Positions 28,954 through 38,483 of a DNA stretch of 64,000 nucleotides are shown piece by piece (the first letter of the stretch is position 1; every line of letters begins with the position of its first letter). The position numbers and the translations under genes are program-made. The notes beneath the pieces are model-generated. The model saw nothing but the letters and a program-made list of their open reading frames with translations. It did no database searches and was not told the DNA's origin. Source of the DNA: Acinetobacter sp. XS-4 (GTDB taxonomy: Bacteria > Pseudomonadota > Gammaproteobacteria > Pseudomonadales > Moraxellaceae); contig NZ_CP094657.1 of the NCBI RefSeq assembly GCF_023920705.1, forward strand, positions 186,001 through 250,000, in the 5' to 3' direction.

Positions 28954-30246
28954 ATGGATAATCAACATTCTGCACTTAACGCACGTAAACAGCAAGCAAC
29001 TCCACGTGGTGTAGGCGTGATGTGTCAGTGGTATGCAGAAAAAGCTGAAAACGCGACGCTTTGGGACAAGGAAGGCAACCAATTTATTGACTTTGCTGGT
29101 GGTATTGCAGTTTTAAATACAGGCCATCGCCACCCTAAAGTCATTGCAGCGGTGACTGAACAACTCACTAAATTTACTCACACTGCCTATCAAGTAACAC
29201 CTTATGAAAGCTATGTGGCTTTAGCTGAGCGTATTAATGAGCGTGCCCCAATTGCGGGTGCTGCGAAGTCAGCTTTTTTCACAACAGGTGCAGAAGCAGT
29301 TGAAAATGCTGTGAAGATTGCTCGTTGTTATACAGGCCGTCATGGCATTATCACTTTTGGTAACGGTTTCCACGGTCGTTCATTTATGACCATGGCAATG
29401 ACAGGTAAAACTGCACCTTACAAACGTGATTTCGGCGTGATGCCAGCGGGTGTGTTCCACGCACGTTACCCTGTGCCTGCTAAAGGTATTTCAGTAGATG
29501 CGGCAATTGAAAGCGTTGAAGATATTTTCAGTGAAGATATTGCACCACACGATGTTGCAGCAATTGTGCTTGAGCCAGTCCAAGGTGAAGGTGGTTTTCA
29601 TGTTGTACCAGCCGAGTTCTTAAAACGTTTACGTTCAATTTGCGACAAGCACGGTATTTTATTGGTTGCTGACGAAGTGCAATCTGGCTTTGCCCGTACA
29701 GGTAAATTGTTTGCGATGAACTATTTCGAGACTAAAGCAGACCTTATCACTATGGCGAAAAGCTTAGGTGGTGGTTTCCCAATTTCAGGTGTTGTTGGCC
29801 GTGCAGAAGTCATGGATGCGCCAAACCCAGGTGGTCTAGGCGGTACTTACGCAGGTAGCCCGATTGCGGTTGCAGCTGCGCACGCGGTGATTGATGCGAT
29901 TGAAGAAGAAAACTTATGTGAACGTGCAAATGAACTAGGTGCTGAGTTAGTTGTTGCGCTTAAAGATATTCAACAAGCAACAGGCGACGTCGTAACTGAT
30001 ATTCGTGCATTAGGTTCAATGGTTGCTGTAGAACTTGAGACTGCTGAGCAAGCAAAATTTGTACAAAACTATGCAATGGAAAATGGGTTGTTACTTCTTA
30101 CTTGTGGTAAATACGGTAATGTAATTCGTTTCTTATATCCATTAACCATTCCTGCTGAGCAATTCCGTCAAGGCCTTGATATCCTGAAACAAGGTTTTGC
30201 GACACTCAAAGCAGGTAGTGCAAAAGCGATGGAGCAATCTGCATGA
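28954..30246 (+). CDS. gabT: 4-aminobutyrate aminotransferase
   Basis: Transfers the amino group of GABA to 2-oxoglutarate, giving succinate semialdehyde and glutamate. Class III aminotransferase of 430 residues with the PLP lysine at K269 (MAKSLGGGFPISG), the cofactor site TTGAEAVENAVKIAR, and the DEVQSGFARTG motif. Its stop overlaps the gabD start by four bases, so the two enzymes of the GABA shunt are made together. Confidence 0.96.
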   Translation: MDNQHSALNARKQQATPRGVGVMCQWYAEKAENATLWDKEGNQFIDFAGGIAVLNTGHRHPKVIAAVTEQLTKFTHTAYQVTPYESYVALAERINERAPIAGAAKSAFFTTGAEAVENAVKIARCYTGRHGIITFGNGFHGRSFMTMAMTGKTAPYKRDFGVMPAGVFHARYPVPAKGISVDAAIESVEDIFSEDIAPHDVAAIVLEPVQGEGGFHVVPAEFLKRLRSICDKHGILLVADEVQSGFARTGKLFAMNYFETKADLITMAKSLGGGFPISGVVGRAEVMDAPNPGGLGGTYAGSPIAVAAAHAVIDAIEEENLCERANELGAELVVALKDIQQATGDVVTDIRALGSMVAVELETAEQAKFVQNYAMENGLLLLTCGKYGNVIRFLYPLTIPAEQFRQGLDILKQGFATLKAGSAKAMEQSA

Positions 30247-31691
30247 TTCAAAATAATTTGCAGTATTTATTAAAACATCCTGATATTTCATTAGACGCAC
30301 CTGCATCAAATGATTATATCGAGGTAAATGATGCTGCTACGGGTGAAACTTTGGCATGGGTGAAAACCTATGACCGCGCAGGGGTTGAAGCCGCAATTAA
30401 TCGTTCAGCAAAAGCGCAGGCTGCTTGGAAAAAGCAAACTGCCTTGGCTCGTGCTGATGTGTTATTGGCATGGTACAACCTCATGCTTGAGCACAAAGAA
30501 AATATTGCTCAGATTTTAACGGCTGAGCAAGGTAAACCATTGGCAGAAGCACGTGGTGAAATTGGTTATGCAGCATCATTCATCCGCTGGTTTGCTGAGC
30601 AAGCCCGCCGTGTTGATGGTGAAGTGTTGACGCCAACTTTGCCAAACCAACGCTTGCTCGTGATTAAACAAGCGATTGGTGTTACAGCTGCAATTACGCC
30701 GTGGAACTTCCCCGCTGCCATGATTACGCGTAAAGCAGGTCCGGCAATTGCTGCGGGTTGTTCAATGTTGGTTAAACCAGCAGAGCAAACGCCGTTAACA
30801 GCATATGCCCTTGAAGTATTGGCGTTACAGGCAGGTTTACCAGCTGATGTTTTAATTAACATTAGTGGTGATGCTGTTGAAGTGGGTAAAACACTATGCG
30901 AAAGCGATATTGTTCGTAAGTTAAGCTTCACAGGTTCAACCCAAGTGGGTCGTATCTTGATGCAACAATGTGCGCCAACCATTAAAAAGCTTTCACTTGA
31001 ACTCGGTGGTAACGCGCCAGTTGTGGTATTTGACGATGCCAATCTTGAACAAGCTGTTCAGGGCATTATGGCAAGTAAATATCGCAACAGTGGTCAGACC
31101 TGTGTTTGCGCTAACCGTATTTATGTTCAAGATGGTATTTACGATGCGTTGGCAGACCGTTTGGTTGAAGCCGTGTCTAAACTGAAAGTTGGTGATGGCC
31201 GTCAAGAAGGTTCAACTCAAGGGCCTTTAATTGATGAAGATGCGATTGCAAAAGTTCAGTCTCATATTGCAGATGCAACTGAGAAAGGCGCGACAGTTCG
31301 TATTGGTGGTCAACGCTCGGCACTAGGTGGCACATTCTTTGAACCAACAGTTTTAACTGGTGTAACGCAAGAAATGAAAGTGTCTAAAGAAGAAACTTTT
31401 GGTCCGCTTGCACCGCTATTCCGCTTTAAAACTGAAGACGAAGCAGTGGCAATGGCGAACGATACCGAGTTTGGTTTAGCTGCTTATTTGTTTACTCAAA
31501 GCACAGCTCGTCAATGGCGAGTGGGTGAAGCACTTGAGTACGGTATGGTCGGTATTAACACAGGTGCAATTTCAAATGAAGTTGCTCCGTTTGGTGGCGT
31601 AAAACAATCAGGTCTAGGTCGTGAAGGTTCAAAATTCGGCATTGAAGAATATGTTGAAATGAAATACCTATGCGTAGACTTATCTGAGTAA
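30243..31691 (+). CDS. gabD: succinate-semialdehyde dehydrogenase
   Basis: Oxidises succinate semialdehyde to succinate, with NADP as likely cofactor. ALDH family, 482 residues: TPWNFPAAMITRK near 145-157, the general-base motif LELGGNAP, and the catalytic cysteine C287 in NSGQTCVCANRIY. Coupled to gabT by an ATGA overlap. Confidence 0.96.
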   Translation: MIQNNLQYLLKHPDISLDAPASNDYIEVNDAATGETLAWVKTYDRAGVEAAINRSAKAQAAWKKQTALARADVLLAWYNLMLEHKENIAQILTAEQGKPLAEARGEIGYAASFIRWFAEQARRVDGEVLTPTLPNQRLLVIKQAIGVTAAITPWNFPAAMITRKAGPAIAAGCSMLVKPAEQTPLTAYALEVLALQAGLPADVLINISGDAVEVGKTLCESDIVRKLSFTGSTQVGRILMQQCAPTIKKLSLELGGNAPVVVFDDANLEQAVQGIMASKYRNSGQTCVCANRIYVQDGIYDALADRLVEAVSKLKVGDGRQEGSTQGPLIDEDAIAKVQSHIADATEKGATVRIGGQRSALGGTFFEPTVLTGVTQEMKVSKEETFGPLAPLFRFKTEDEAVAMANDTEFGLAAYLFTQSTARQWRVGEALEYGMVGINTGAISNEVAPFGGVKQSGLGREGSKFGIEEYVEMKYLCVDLSE

Positions 31692-31756
31692 GGAACAAAG
31701 CGAGTTCGTTTTGTTCTGAACGAAAACATGCAGCCATGCTGTATGTGATGTTTCAC

Positions 31757-31790
31757 AAAAACCGGTCATGCCCATTCATGACCGGTTTTT
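31757..31790. terminator. bidirectional terminator after gabD
   Basis: AAAAACCGGTCATG and CATGACCGGTTTTT around CCCATT, just before the stop of the convergent LysR gene. Confidence 0.9.
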
Positions 31791-31792
31791 AT

Positions 31793-32722
31793 TTAAGTTG
31801 CCAGATATCCTTCATGGCTTTCCGGTAAACGTCGTAGTTCTTCAATCAATGTTTCAATGAGTTTTTCGACCACAAGGCGTTGGCCTTTTCTAGACACATA
31901 AACCAGTTGTAGCATGCCTATATTCGACTTCCAGTCAGGAAGAATATGAACAAGTGTGCCTTTACGAATTTCAGATTCAACAGTTAAAAAGGGAAGGTCG
32001 GCAATGCCTAATCCGTCCATCACGGCATAGTAGACACCTGCCAAGTCATTACTTTTGATTCGTGGTTGATAAGGTACATCAACCGATTCACCATTTCGAA
32101 TATTGCATAAATGCCAAATAGGGTTTTGTTTTTGAGTACCTAAGCTAATACTTGGAAAGTCCTGTAACTCGGAATAATGCTCAATGGCACGACCTTGAAG
32201 TAATTCAGGTGAAGCCACCAGACAGTGGTCAGTTTTAATCACATCACGAACAATTAAATTTGAATCTTCATTGGGTTCGAAATTGGTCCGAATGGCAAGG
32301 TCGATGTCATCATGCAAAATATCAACTCGACGGCTCGTCAGCTCGAGTGCAATCTCAACTTTTGGATAGGTTTTTAAAAACTGATTTAAAATTTTTCTAA
32401 TTTGAAAATGCATCATAAGCGGTGGGCAGCTTACTTTTACTAACCCTTGAGGTTCACTTTTTTGCTTTAACAAAACATTTTCTGCACATTCAACTTGAGC
32501 AATAACTTTGCAGCATTCCTCGTAAAACTCTTGACCTAAATCGGTCACTTTAAAATGGCGAGTTGTTCTTTGAATCAGGCTGACATTAAATTTATTTTCA
32601 AGGTCAATAATACGTCGGCTAAGCTTAGATTTACTAATATTTTCAGCATCACTGGCTGCACTAAAGCCGCCGTGTTTTACGACTAAATAGAAATAATAAA
32701 AATCATCAAAAGAACTTATCAA
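31793..32722 (-). CDS. LysR family transcriptional regulator
   Basis: A 309-residue regulator with N-terminal winged helix (FYLVVKHGGFSAASDAENIS followed by KSKLSRRI) and a periplasmic-binding-like effector domain. The unusual helix-turn-helix start (DDFYYFYLVVKHGGF) resembles LysR proteins found beside ycaC and pirin genes. It is followed upstream by the isochorismatase-like gene on the same strand and then the divergent pirin gene, which are its likely targets. Confidence 0.87.
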   Translation of the reverse strand: MISSFDDFYYFYLVVKHGGFSAASDAENISKSKLSRRIIDLENKFNVSLIQRTTRHFKVTDLGQEFYEECCKVIAQVECAENVLLKQKSEPQGLVKVSCPPLMMHFQIRKILNQFLKTYPKVEIALELTSRRVDILHDDIDLAIRTNFEPNEDSNLIVRDVIKTDHCLVASPELLQGRAIEHYSELQDFPSISLGTQKQNPIWHLCNIRNGESVDVPYQPRIKSNDLAGVYYAVMDGLGIADLPFLTVESEIRKGTLVHILPDWKSNIGMLQLVYVSRKGQRLVVEKLIETLIEELRRLPESHEGYLAT

Positions 32723-32746
32723 TGTCCGCTCAACCTATTTAAATTC

Positions 32747-32776
32747 AAGATTAGAATGCTTAAGCATTCTAATCTT
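32747..32776. promoter_or_regulatory. perfect 30 bp palindrome between the LysR and YcaC genes
   Basis: AAGATTAGAATGCT followed by its complement through TAAGCATTCTAATCTT, uninterrupted. It may terminate the upstream ycaC transcript (only a weak T stretch follows on the minus strand) or serve as an operator just upstream of the LysR start. The two cannot be separated by reading. Confidence 0.6.
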
Positions 32777-32787
32777 GGTAATAGAAC

Positions 32788-33414
32788 TTATTTTTGGCTA
32801 GTGTTGTGATTGTAGCTTGAAATCAGGTTACGGTAGTCAGGAATATGATTTGAGAAGAGTGCACCTAGACCTTCAATATCATTACGCCAGTCACGGTGTA
32901 ACTCACAAGCCATACCGAACCAAGTCATAAGCTGTGCGCCAGCTTTAGACATACGGTCCCAAGCAGCATCACGGGTTAATTCATTGAAAGTACCAGAAGC
33001 ATCGGTAATCACAAACACTTCAAAACCTTCAGCGAGTGCAGATAAAGCTGGGAATGCCACACAAACCTCAGTTACCACACCAGCAATAATCAATTGTTTT
33101 TTACCAGTTGCTTTGACTGCTTTTACGAAGTCTTCATTGTCCCACGCGTTGATTTGGCCTGGACGAGGAATAAAAGGAGCATCTGGGTGAATTTCTTTTA
33201 ACTCAGGAACTAAAGGACCGTTTGGACCAGTTTCAAAACTGGTTGTCAAAATTGTTGGAAGGTTGAAATATTTTGCTGCATTTGCAACAGCAAGTACGTT
33301 GTTTTTAAATTTATCTGGATCGATATCTCGAACTAAAGAAAGTAAACCTGCTTGGTGGTCAACTAAAAGAACCGCAGCATTATCCTTGTCTAAACGTACG
33401 TAATCTTGAGCCAT
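32788..33414 (-). CDS. YcaC-type isochorismatase-family hydrolase
   Basis: Cysteine hydrolase of 208 residues, close in sequence to E. coli YcaC along its whole length. D19 (LLVDHQAGL) and the catalytic C118 (AGVVTEVCVAF) are in place. The true substrate of YcaC proteins is unknown. It is divergent from a pirin gene and near a LysR gene, a recurring grouping linked to aromatic compound or oxidative stress responses. Confidence 0.9.
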   Translation of the reverse strand: MAQDYVRLDKDNAAVLLVDHQAGLLSLVRDIDPDKFKNNVLAVANAAKYFNLPTILTTSFETGPNGPLVPELKEIHPDAPFIPRPGQINAWDNEDFVKAVKATGKKQLIIAGVVTEVCVAFPALSALAEGFEVFVITDASGTFNELTRDAAWDRMSKAGAQLMTWFGMACELHRDWRNDIEGLGALFSNHIPDYRNLISSYNHNTSQK

Positions 33415-33692
33415 TTTTTATGTCCTCGTGTTATCAAAATAAATAATCAAAAAATTATTAAGTAGGTCATCATTGCCTAAAATTATGCTAGATGAGTTTG
33501 TTGTCGTGATTAAGTCTAAAAAATAGGATTAAGAATTTTAAAAATAGGACGATCTTAAAAAGAGTACCTCAAACTTTATGATTGTCTCATAGATGAAATA
33601 ATGTGTTGCTAATCCTGATCTATAAACTGCAATTATTGAGGCGTAAAATCAATCTCAGTTCAAGAAAATCCTACATATATAGGAGAGATCAG

Positions 33693-34565
33693 ATGAAGAA
33701 ATTTCTTGGTGCATATCAAAATAACCACATGCATTGGGTGGGTGATGGTTTCCCTGTATATAACCTATTCTCTTACGACCGTTTAGGCCAAACCCTAAGC
33801 CCATTTTTGCTACTCGATTATGCAGCGCCTTATACCTTCTCGCCAACCAACGATCAGCAAGGTGTAGGCTCGCATCCACACCGTGGCTTTGAAACAGTGA
33901 CAATCGCCTACCAAGGTGAAGTGACTCATAAAGATTCAAGCGGCGGCGGCGGAACCATTAAAACTGGTGATGTGCAATGGATGACGGCGGGTGCAGGCGT
34001 GTTGCATGAAGAGTTCCATTCTCCTGAGTTTGCAGAGCATGGTGGTCTTTTTGAAATGGTGCAATTATGGGTAAATTTACCTGCTCATTCAAAAATGACG
34101 CCTGGAAAATATCAAGCAATTGAAGCGAAAGAGATTCCAGACATTGCGTTAGACGAGTATGGCAGTCATTTACGTGTGATTGCTGGTGAATATGCAGATG
34201 CAAAAGGTGCAGCAACAACATTTAGTCCGTTAAATGTATGGGATGGTAAATTGGTTAAAGGCCAAACACATACCCTTTATGTACCTGAGGGTCATACTAC
34301 CCTTGTTGTGGTGTTAGATGGTGCGGTTGTGGTTAATGATGCAAATCGTCTTGAAGGTAAAACCGTTGCGATTTTGTCTCGTGAGGGTGTTGATTTTACG
34401 TTAAGTGCTGAAGAAGACACTAAATTCTTGGTGTTAACTGGTCAACCACTTAATGAACCAATCGAAGGTTATGGTCCATTCGTGATGAATACCAAAGCCG
34501 AAATCATGGAAGCGATTAATGATTTTAATCGTGGAAAATTCGGTTCACTCATGCAAGAAGGATAA
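33693..34565 (+). CDS. pirin family cupin protein
   Basis: Bicupin with the pirin metal site in the N-terminal half: GSHPHRGFETVTI and, later, HEEFH. Some bacterial pirins act as quercetin dioxygenases; others bind partner enzymes. The ATG at 33693 is chosen because AGGAGA lies seven bases upstream and the protein then begins MKKFLGAYQN; the longer frame from 33603 has no ribosome site. Divergent from the YcaC-like gene. Confidence 0.92.
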   Translation: MKKFLGAYQNNHMHWVGDGFPVYNLFSYDRLGQTLSPFLLLDYAAPYTFSPTNDQQGVGSHPHRGFETVTIAYQGEVTHKDSSGGGGTIKTGDVQWMTAGAGVLHEEFHSPEFAEHGGLFEMVQLWVNLPAHSKMTPGKYQAIEAKEIPDIALDEYGSHLRVIAGEYADAKGAATTFSPLNVWDGKLVKGQTHTLYVPEGHTTLVVVLDGAVVVNDANRLEGKTVAILSREGVDFTLSAEEDTKFLVLTGQPLNEPIEGYGPFVMNTKAEIMEAINDFNRGKFGSLMQEG

Positions 34566-34606
34566 ATTGTTTAATTGCGCTTAATTCGCTATTAAAGCAA
34601 AGTAAT

Positions 34607-34643
34607 AAAAAGCCCGCTATCAAGTGTGAATAGCGGGCTTTTT
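34607..34643 (+). terminator. terminator after the pirin gene
   Basis: AAAAAGCCCGCTAT and ATAGCGGGCTTTTT around CAAGTGTGA. Confidence 0.9.
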
Positions 34644-34664
34644 CGCTGTAAAGGTTCTGTTTTT

Positions 34665-34799
34665 ATGATGGTTTTCATTGTTGTTTCGGCATTGTTTTAT
34701 GTGACTTGGTTCTCGTTATTGTGGTGCTATGATATCTTAAAAAAAGATAGTTGTAAAACACATGATATAAATATAGTTAAATTATCTCATTTTATTTAA
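34665..34799 (+). CDS. possible small single-pass membrane protein
   Basis: A 44-codon frame beginning ATGATG with AAGG ten bases upstream. Residues 3-21 are strongly hydrophobic (VFIVVSALFYVTWFSLLW), followed by CYDILKKDSC and a polar tail. It lies in the 440 bp gap between the pirin terminator and the oxidoreductase gene. AT-rich DNA gives hydrophobic frames by chance, so support is weak. Confidence 0.25.
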   Translation: MMVFIVVSALFYVTWFSLLWCYDILKKDSCKTHDINIVKLSHFI

Positions 34800-35004
34800 A
34801 AGATTTTTTTTAAATTTATAAAAAATATGAGTTTTTGTATGACTGTATATTTTTGTAAAAAAATATAAAAGATTCGCCGATTCGGTAGTTAAAAATTTTC
34901 TATATAAATTGATGCAAAAAATAAAAATCTGGTAGTTTTTAATACGGTGTTTTTTTAGGGTATGAGTGATAATCAAAAAAATTCTCGAAAAATGGGACAT
35001 CATT

Positions 35005-36303
35005 TTGAATATCGCAATTATTGGCAGTGGAATGGCAGGTCTTGCGGCAGCAAGAATTCTGAAAGATGCAGGGCATACGATCACGATATTTGAAGCACTT
35101 CCCGGTCGGGGAATGGATAGCCATAGTGTTGAGTTCGATGGTGGAATTATTGATGCACCATTGCGTGTGATGAATCCACATTTGTGGAAAAACACGCTCA
35201 GCCTTGCTGCTCATTTAGGTATTAAAACCTTTCCGGTTCGCACTTATATGTCATGTAGCTGGTTATTTGAAGACCGTACTGAAACATGGTTAACCACATC
35301 TCGTAGCCGTATTGGTAATTTCCCGATTATCAATAACCGTAAAGGCATCCAGCAATATGGCTGGCGTCTTGTGAAAGGGATGTTGCAATTAAAAACTGCA
35401 ATCCACCAGTTTTTCAAATCTAAAAATCAAGATATTACTCTCGCTGAATTTATTAATCAGAACGATATAGAAGAAGTATTCTGGCATGGTGTTGTAATGC
35501 CTGTGCTCTATACAATTTGTACGTGTAATCCAAAAACAATTGGCGACTGGCCTGCAAAAAACTTACTTGAGTTTTTACGTCACTTAACTGATGGCGATAT
35601 GCTTTTACGTATGAAAGGTGGAACACCTGCATTTGTAGACAGCTTAATTAAAGATATCGACATTCATAGCGGATCAGCGATTAAGAACGTTGAATTACAA
35701 GGTGAAAAAGTACTGGTTGAAAACAGCCAAGGTGAAAAGAACTTATTTGATCGAGTGATTGTTGCAACGCCAACGTCTAAAATTGATGAGTTTTTGAACC
35801 CTGAACAATTTGCTGAAGATATGAATTTGCTTAAGCAATTCCGTTTTGAGCAAGGTGATCTTGTTATTCATACAGACCCTAGCGTAATGCCACCACGCCG
35901 TAAAGACTGGTCAGTGCTGAGCTATATGATGGATCGTAAGTTTACACGTCAGCAATTCACAGTTTGGATGAATGCGGTTGAGCCTACGCTTGTAGGTAAA
36001 AACCCAGTGTTCCAGACTTGGCGCCCAGTGACAGATATTGATCCTAAAAAAATCATTTCAAAAGTGACTTTAACGCGAGCAGTCGTCGACTCACAAACAG
36101 TTGCTTTAAATAAAGAATTGCAACAACGCCATTTAGACTTAAACCGTAAAGTATTTTACTGTGGTTCATGGTCATGTGATGGTTTACCAATTTTAGAGTC
36201 AGCAGTTACTTCCGCAATGCATATCGCTGAAATTTTAGGTGCTCCTTTACCATTCGTAGGGTTAAAACCTCAGGTTGAAGTTGCCCCTGAACTCGGTTAC
36301 TAA
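35005..36303 (+). CDS. FAD-dependent oxidoreductase (amine oxidase / flavin desaturase type)
   Basis: Flavoenzyme with an N-terminal dinucleotide-binding fold (NIAIIGSGMAGLAAARILKD, then TIFEA) and the arginine-rich FAD contact region RGMDSHS. The rest matches the NAD(P)-binding-8/amine oxidase architecture. A C-terminal motif CGSWSCDGLPILESAVTSA resembles the FAD-binding end of these enzymes. The start is uncertain: TTG at 35005 puts the motif at the very N-terminus; a GTG at 34966 would add 13 residues. ATG codons nearby are out of frame. A methyltransferase gene follows at once, so the two may act in one pathway, for example lipid or pigment modification. Confidence 0.8.
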   Translation: MNIAIIGSGMAGLAAARILKDAGHTITIFEALPGRGMDSHSVEFDGGIIDAPLRVMNPHLWKNTLSLAAHLGIKTFPVRTYMSCSWLFEDRTETWLTTSRSRIGNFPIINNRKGIQQYGWRLVKGMLQLKTAIHQFFKSKNQDITLAEFINQNDIEEVFWHGVVMPVLYTICTCNPKTIGDWPAKNLLEFLRHLTDGDMLLRMKGGTPAFVDSLIKDIDIHSGSAIKNVELQGEKVLVENSQGEKNLFDRVIVATPTSKIDEFLNPEQFAEDMNLLKQFRFEQGDLVIHTDPSVMPPRRKDWSVLSYMMDRKFTRQQFTVWMNAVEPTLVGKNPVFQTWRPVTDIDPKKIISKVTLTRAVVDSQTVALNKELQQRHLDLNRKVFYCGSWSCDGLPILESAVTSAMHIAEILGAPLPFVGLKPQVEVAPELGY

Positions 36304-36307
36304 AATT

Positions 36308-37141
36308 GTGAAAACAAAAGTTCGAGCAGCCCTTTCTAAATTCATTCCCCATAAATATGCAATTGATGCATCAAGTTTGGGAGATGACGAAGAGCTTGCT
36401 TGGACAAATTTGGGTTTTTGGAAAAATACCCAAAACTACCGTGAAGCTTGTTGCCAATTGGCAGATCATTTGGCACAAGCTGTCCATTTAAATTCAAAAG
36501 ATCATCTCTTAGATTTAGGCTGCGGACAGGGTGCAAGTTTGTCGCACTGGCTACAGCACTATCAGCCCAAAAGCCTCAGCGCAGTTGATTTACAAGCACA
36601 GTGTGTTAATAAAATTCAAAAGCTTATTCCTGAAATAAGTCAGATTTTTTGTGGTTCATTTTTAAATTTAAAACAATTTAAATTCAAACAACTCTTCGAT
36701 GTCATACTGTGTATTGATGCGGCTTATCACAGCAATTTAAATTCATTTCTAGATTCAGTTACTCCAGTTTTAAATTCAAAAGGCCGATTAGGTTTTCATT
36801 ACTTAATGCGTCCTGACTCATGTCAAAACATGACTGTGTTACAAGAACAAAAGCATCGTTATTTACTTAAAGCAGCAAATGTCGCTTGGGATGCTGTACC
36901 GACTGAAAAAATGTTAAGAACAACCTTGGAACAACAAGGTTTTGCCGATATTCAAATTGAAGATTTATCCGAGCCTGTATTACTCGGTTTTTCGCAGTAT
37001 ATTCAAAATCAGCAAGGACAAAATCAAAGCCGAGGATTGGCAAATTTAAAAATTCAAATGACTGCAAAGTTATGCCAACAACTCTACCAAAATGGATATG
37101 TACGTTATATTCAGATAACAGCAATAAAAAAAATAGGATGA
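36308..37141 (+). CDS. class I SAM-dependent methyltransferase
   Basis: Methyltransferase with motif I LLDLGCGQGASL, an acidic second strand (SAVDLQ) and a motif IV-like FDVILCIDAAYHSN. The size and pattern around NLGFWKNTQNYREACCQLA resemble small-molecule or lipid methyltransferases. The start is ambiguous: GTG at 36308, four bases after the oxidoreductase stop, is preferred; a TTG at 36275 would overlap that gene. It forms a likely operon with the flavoenzyme before and the GFA protein after it. Confidence 0.8.
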   Translation: MKTKVRAALSKFIPHKYAIDASSLGDDEELAWTNLGFWKNTQNYREACCQLADHLAQAVHLNSKDHLLDLGCGQGASLSHWLQHYQPKSLSAVDLQAQCVNKIQKLIPEISQIFCGSFLNLKQFKFKQLFDVILCIDAAYHSNLNSFLDSVTPVLNSKGRLGFHYLMRPDSCQNMTVLQEQKHRYLLKAANVAWDAVPTEKMLRTTLEQQGFADIQIEDLSEPVLLGFSQYIQNQQGQNQSRGLANLKIQMTAKLCQQLYQNGYVRYIQITAIKKIG

Positions 37142-37144
37142 GTC

Positions 37145-37570
37145 ATGTCAGCCAAATATCAAGGATCGTGTTTATGTGGAGCTGTGAGTTACCAAAGCGA
37201 AGCGGAGCCACGTTATAGCTTTAATTGCCATTGTCGAGATTGTCAGAAGGCAACAGGTTCAGCATATGCACCAATTGCTTTTTTTCACCAATCTGAATTG
37301 AAAGTGAATGGTGAACTTAAATATTTTGAGACTTTAGGATCTTCTGGCCGACCTATTAAACGAGCGTTTTGCCCGACTTGTGGTTCTCAACTTTTTGGCT
37401 TACCTGAAATTGCCCCTGAAATGATTTCAATACGTGCAGGTACGCTTGATGACCCGAGTCTCTATCAGCCTAGAGCAGAAGTGTTTGTGAGCCAAGCCTA
37501 TGCTTGGGATACGCTGAACCCAAACCTTAGACATTTTGAAAAAATGATAGAGAAGAAGAAAGAAGGATAG
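37145..37570 (+). CDS. GFA family protein (glutathione-dependent formaldehyde-activating-like)
   Basis: A 141-residue zinc-binding protein with the family cysteines: GSCLCGAVSY, then CHCRDCQKATGSAYAP, then CPTCGSQLF. Most family members have no proven formaldehyde role. It begins three bases after the methyltransferase stop and closes the operon. Confidence 0.88.
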   Translation: MSAKYQGSCLCGAVSYQSEAEPRYSFNCHCRDCQKATGSAYAPIAFFHQSELKVNGELKYFETLGSSGRPIKRAFCPTCGSQLFGLPEIAPEMISIRAGTLDDPSLYQPRAEVFVSQAYAWDTLNPNLRHFEKMIEKKKEG

Positions 37571-37759
37571 AGGCATTCTGACAAGCTCGTACGCTTTTTC
37601 TTACATACATTCGGGAAATTGGCGTCTTTTTAGAACTCTATAAATTACCTATCATGAACTCATCAGGAACAGGAAGTTCCGAAAACGTAAAACAACAACA
37701 ATAAGTTTAAGCATCAGGACGTGAGGTATTAAAGGAAGTGTACCTAGTAACGAAATACG

Positions 37760-37790
37760 AAAAAAGCCCAACAGGATGTTGGGCTTTTTT
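37760..37790. terminator. bidirectional terminator between the GFA gene and the 127-aa exported protein gene
   Basis: AAAAAAGCCCAAC and GTTGGGCTTTTTT around AGGAT. Before it, 37571-37759 shows only a small GGAAC/GTTCC hairpin near 37670. Confidence 0.88.
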
Positions 37791-37799
37791 CATTTTGTA

Positions 37800-38183
37800 T
37801 TAATAAATTTGTTTGCCACCTAATGCTGTGCAATCAACTGGTGTATTCCATTTCACGGCAGTTCCTGTAAGTACAGGACGTACAATACGCCACGGCCAGA
37901 AACCAAATCTTTGGCTTTGATGATAATTAATCACTACATCTGCACCGTATTTACGAGCAATGATCGCTAATTTAGGTTTTACTTCTTCAAAACCACCATA
38001 GGTTCCTTTTGCAGCTTTAATACGTTTAATAGATTTATAGTGCTCTGCTGAAGGAGTGCCCTCAATTAAGCAAATAGGTGGAATTGTAGTAGTTTGCATC
38101 TGAGGTTGAGATGTAGTGTCTTGAGCATATGTTGTTAAAGGCAATGTTAGAAATAAAGCAGGTAAAATAAAACGAAGTTTCAT
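37800..38183 (-). CDS. small exported protein of unknown function
   Basis: A 127-residue protein with a clear signal peptide (cleavage likely after TYAQ). The mature part has a beta-alpha pattern including ARKYGADVVINYHQSQRFG, like small domains that follow the RcsF/YbjQ-type fold, and two cysteines (PPICLIEG and VDCTALGG) that could form a disulfide. The family was not recognised. Confidence 0.7.
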   Translation of the reverse strand: MKLRFILPALFLTLPLTTYAQDTTSQPQMQTTTIPPICLIEGTPSAEHYKSIKRIKAAKGTYGGFEEVKPKLAIIARKYGADVVINYHQSQRFGFWPWRIVRPVLTGTAVKWNTPVDCTALGGKQIY

Positions 38184-38483
38184 ATTTTTCCGTATTGGTA
38201 TCTTAATGAATTAAAGTTTATAAAATAGGTCTTATTCATATGACCTTATTTGGGGGCGCATTATAATCTTATATTTTTAATATTTATTATTTTAATTATA
38301 TATTTTTTAATAAATTAACAGCATTCTGTTTCACTTCTTAAAAGAAGAAATGTGTTTTATAAATTTATTTTGAAGCTTATGTTTATAATAAATATTTATT
38401 AAAACCCAAAAAACAAAGCCTTTGACAAGAAATGTCTATCCCAACTATTATCCTTACAAAATATTATTAATATGTTATTAATT

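Noticed and set aside
30566..31042. 158-residue frame on the minus strand inside gabD
   Set aside because: Mirror of a well conserved dehydrogenase domain; composition not protein-like.
34782..35195. 137-residue minus frame overlapping the start of the FAD oxidoreductase gene
   Set aside because: Overlaps the conserved flavin-binding motif on the other strand and includes a low-complexity AT-rich tail.
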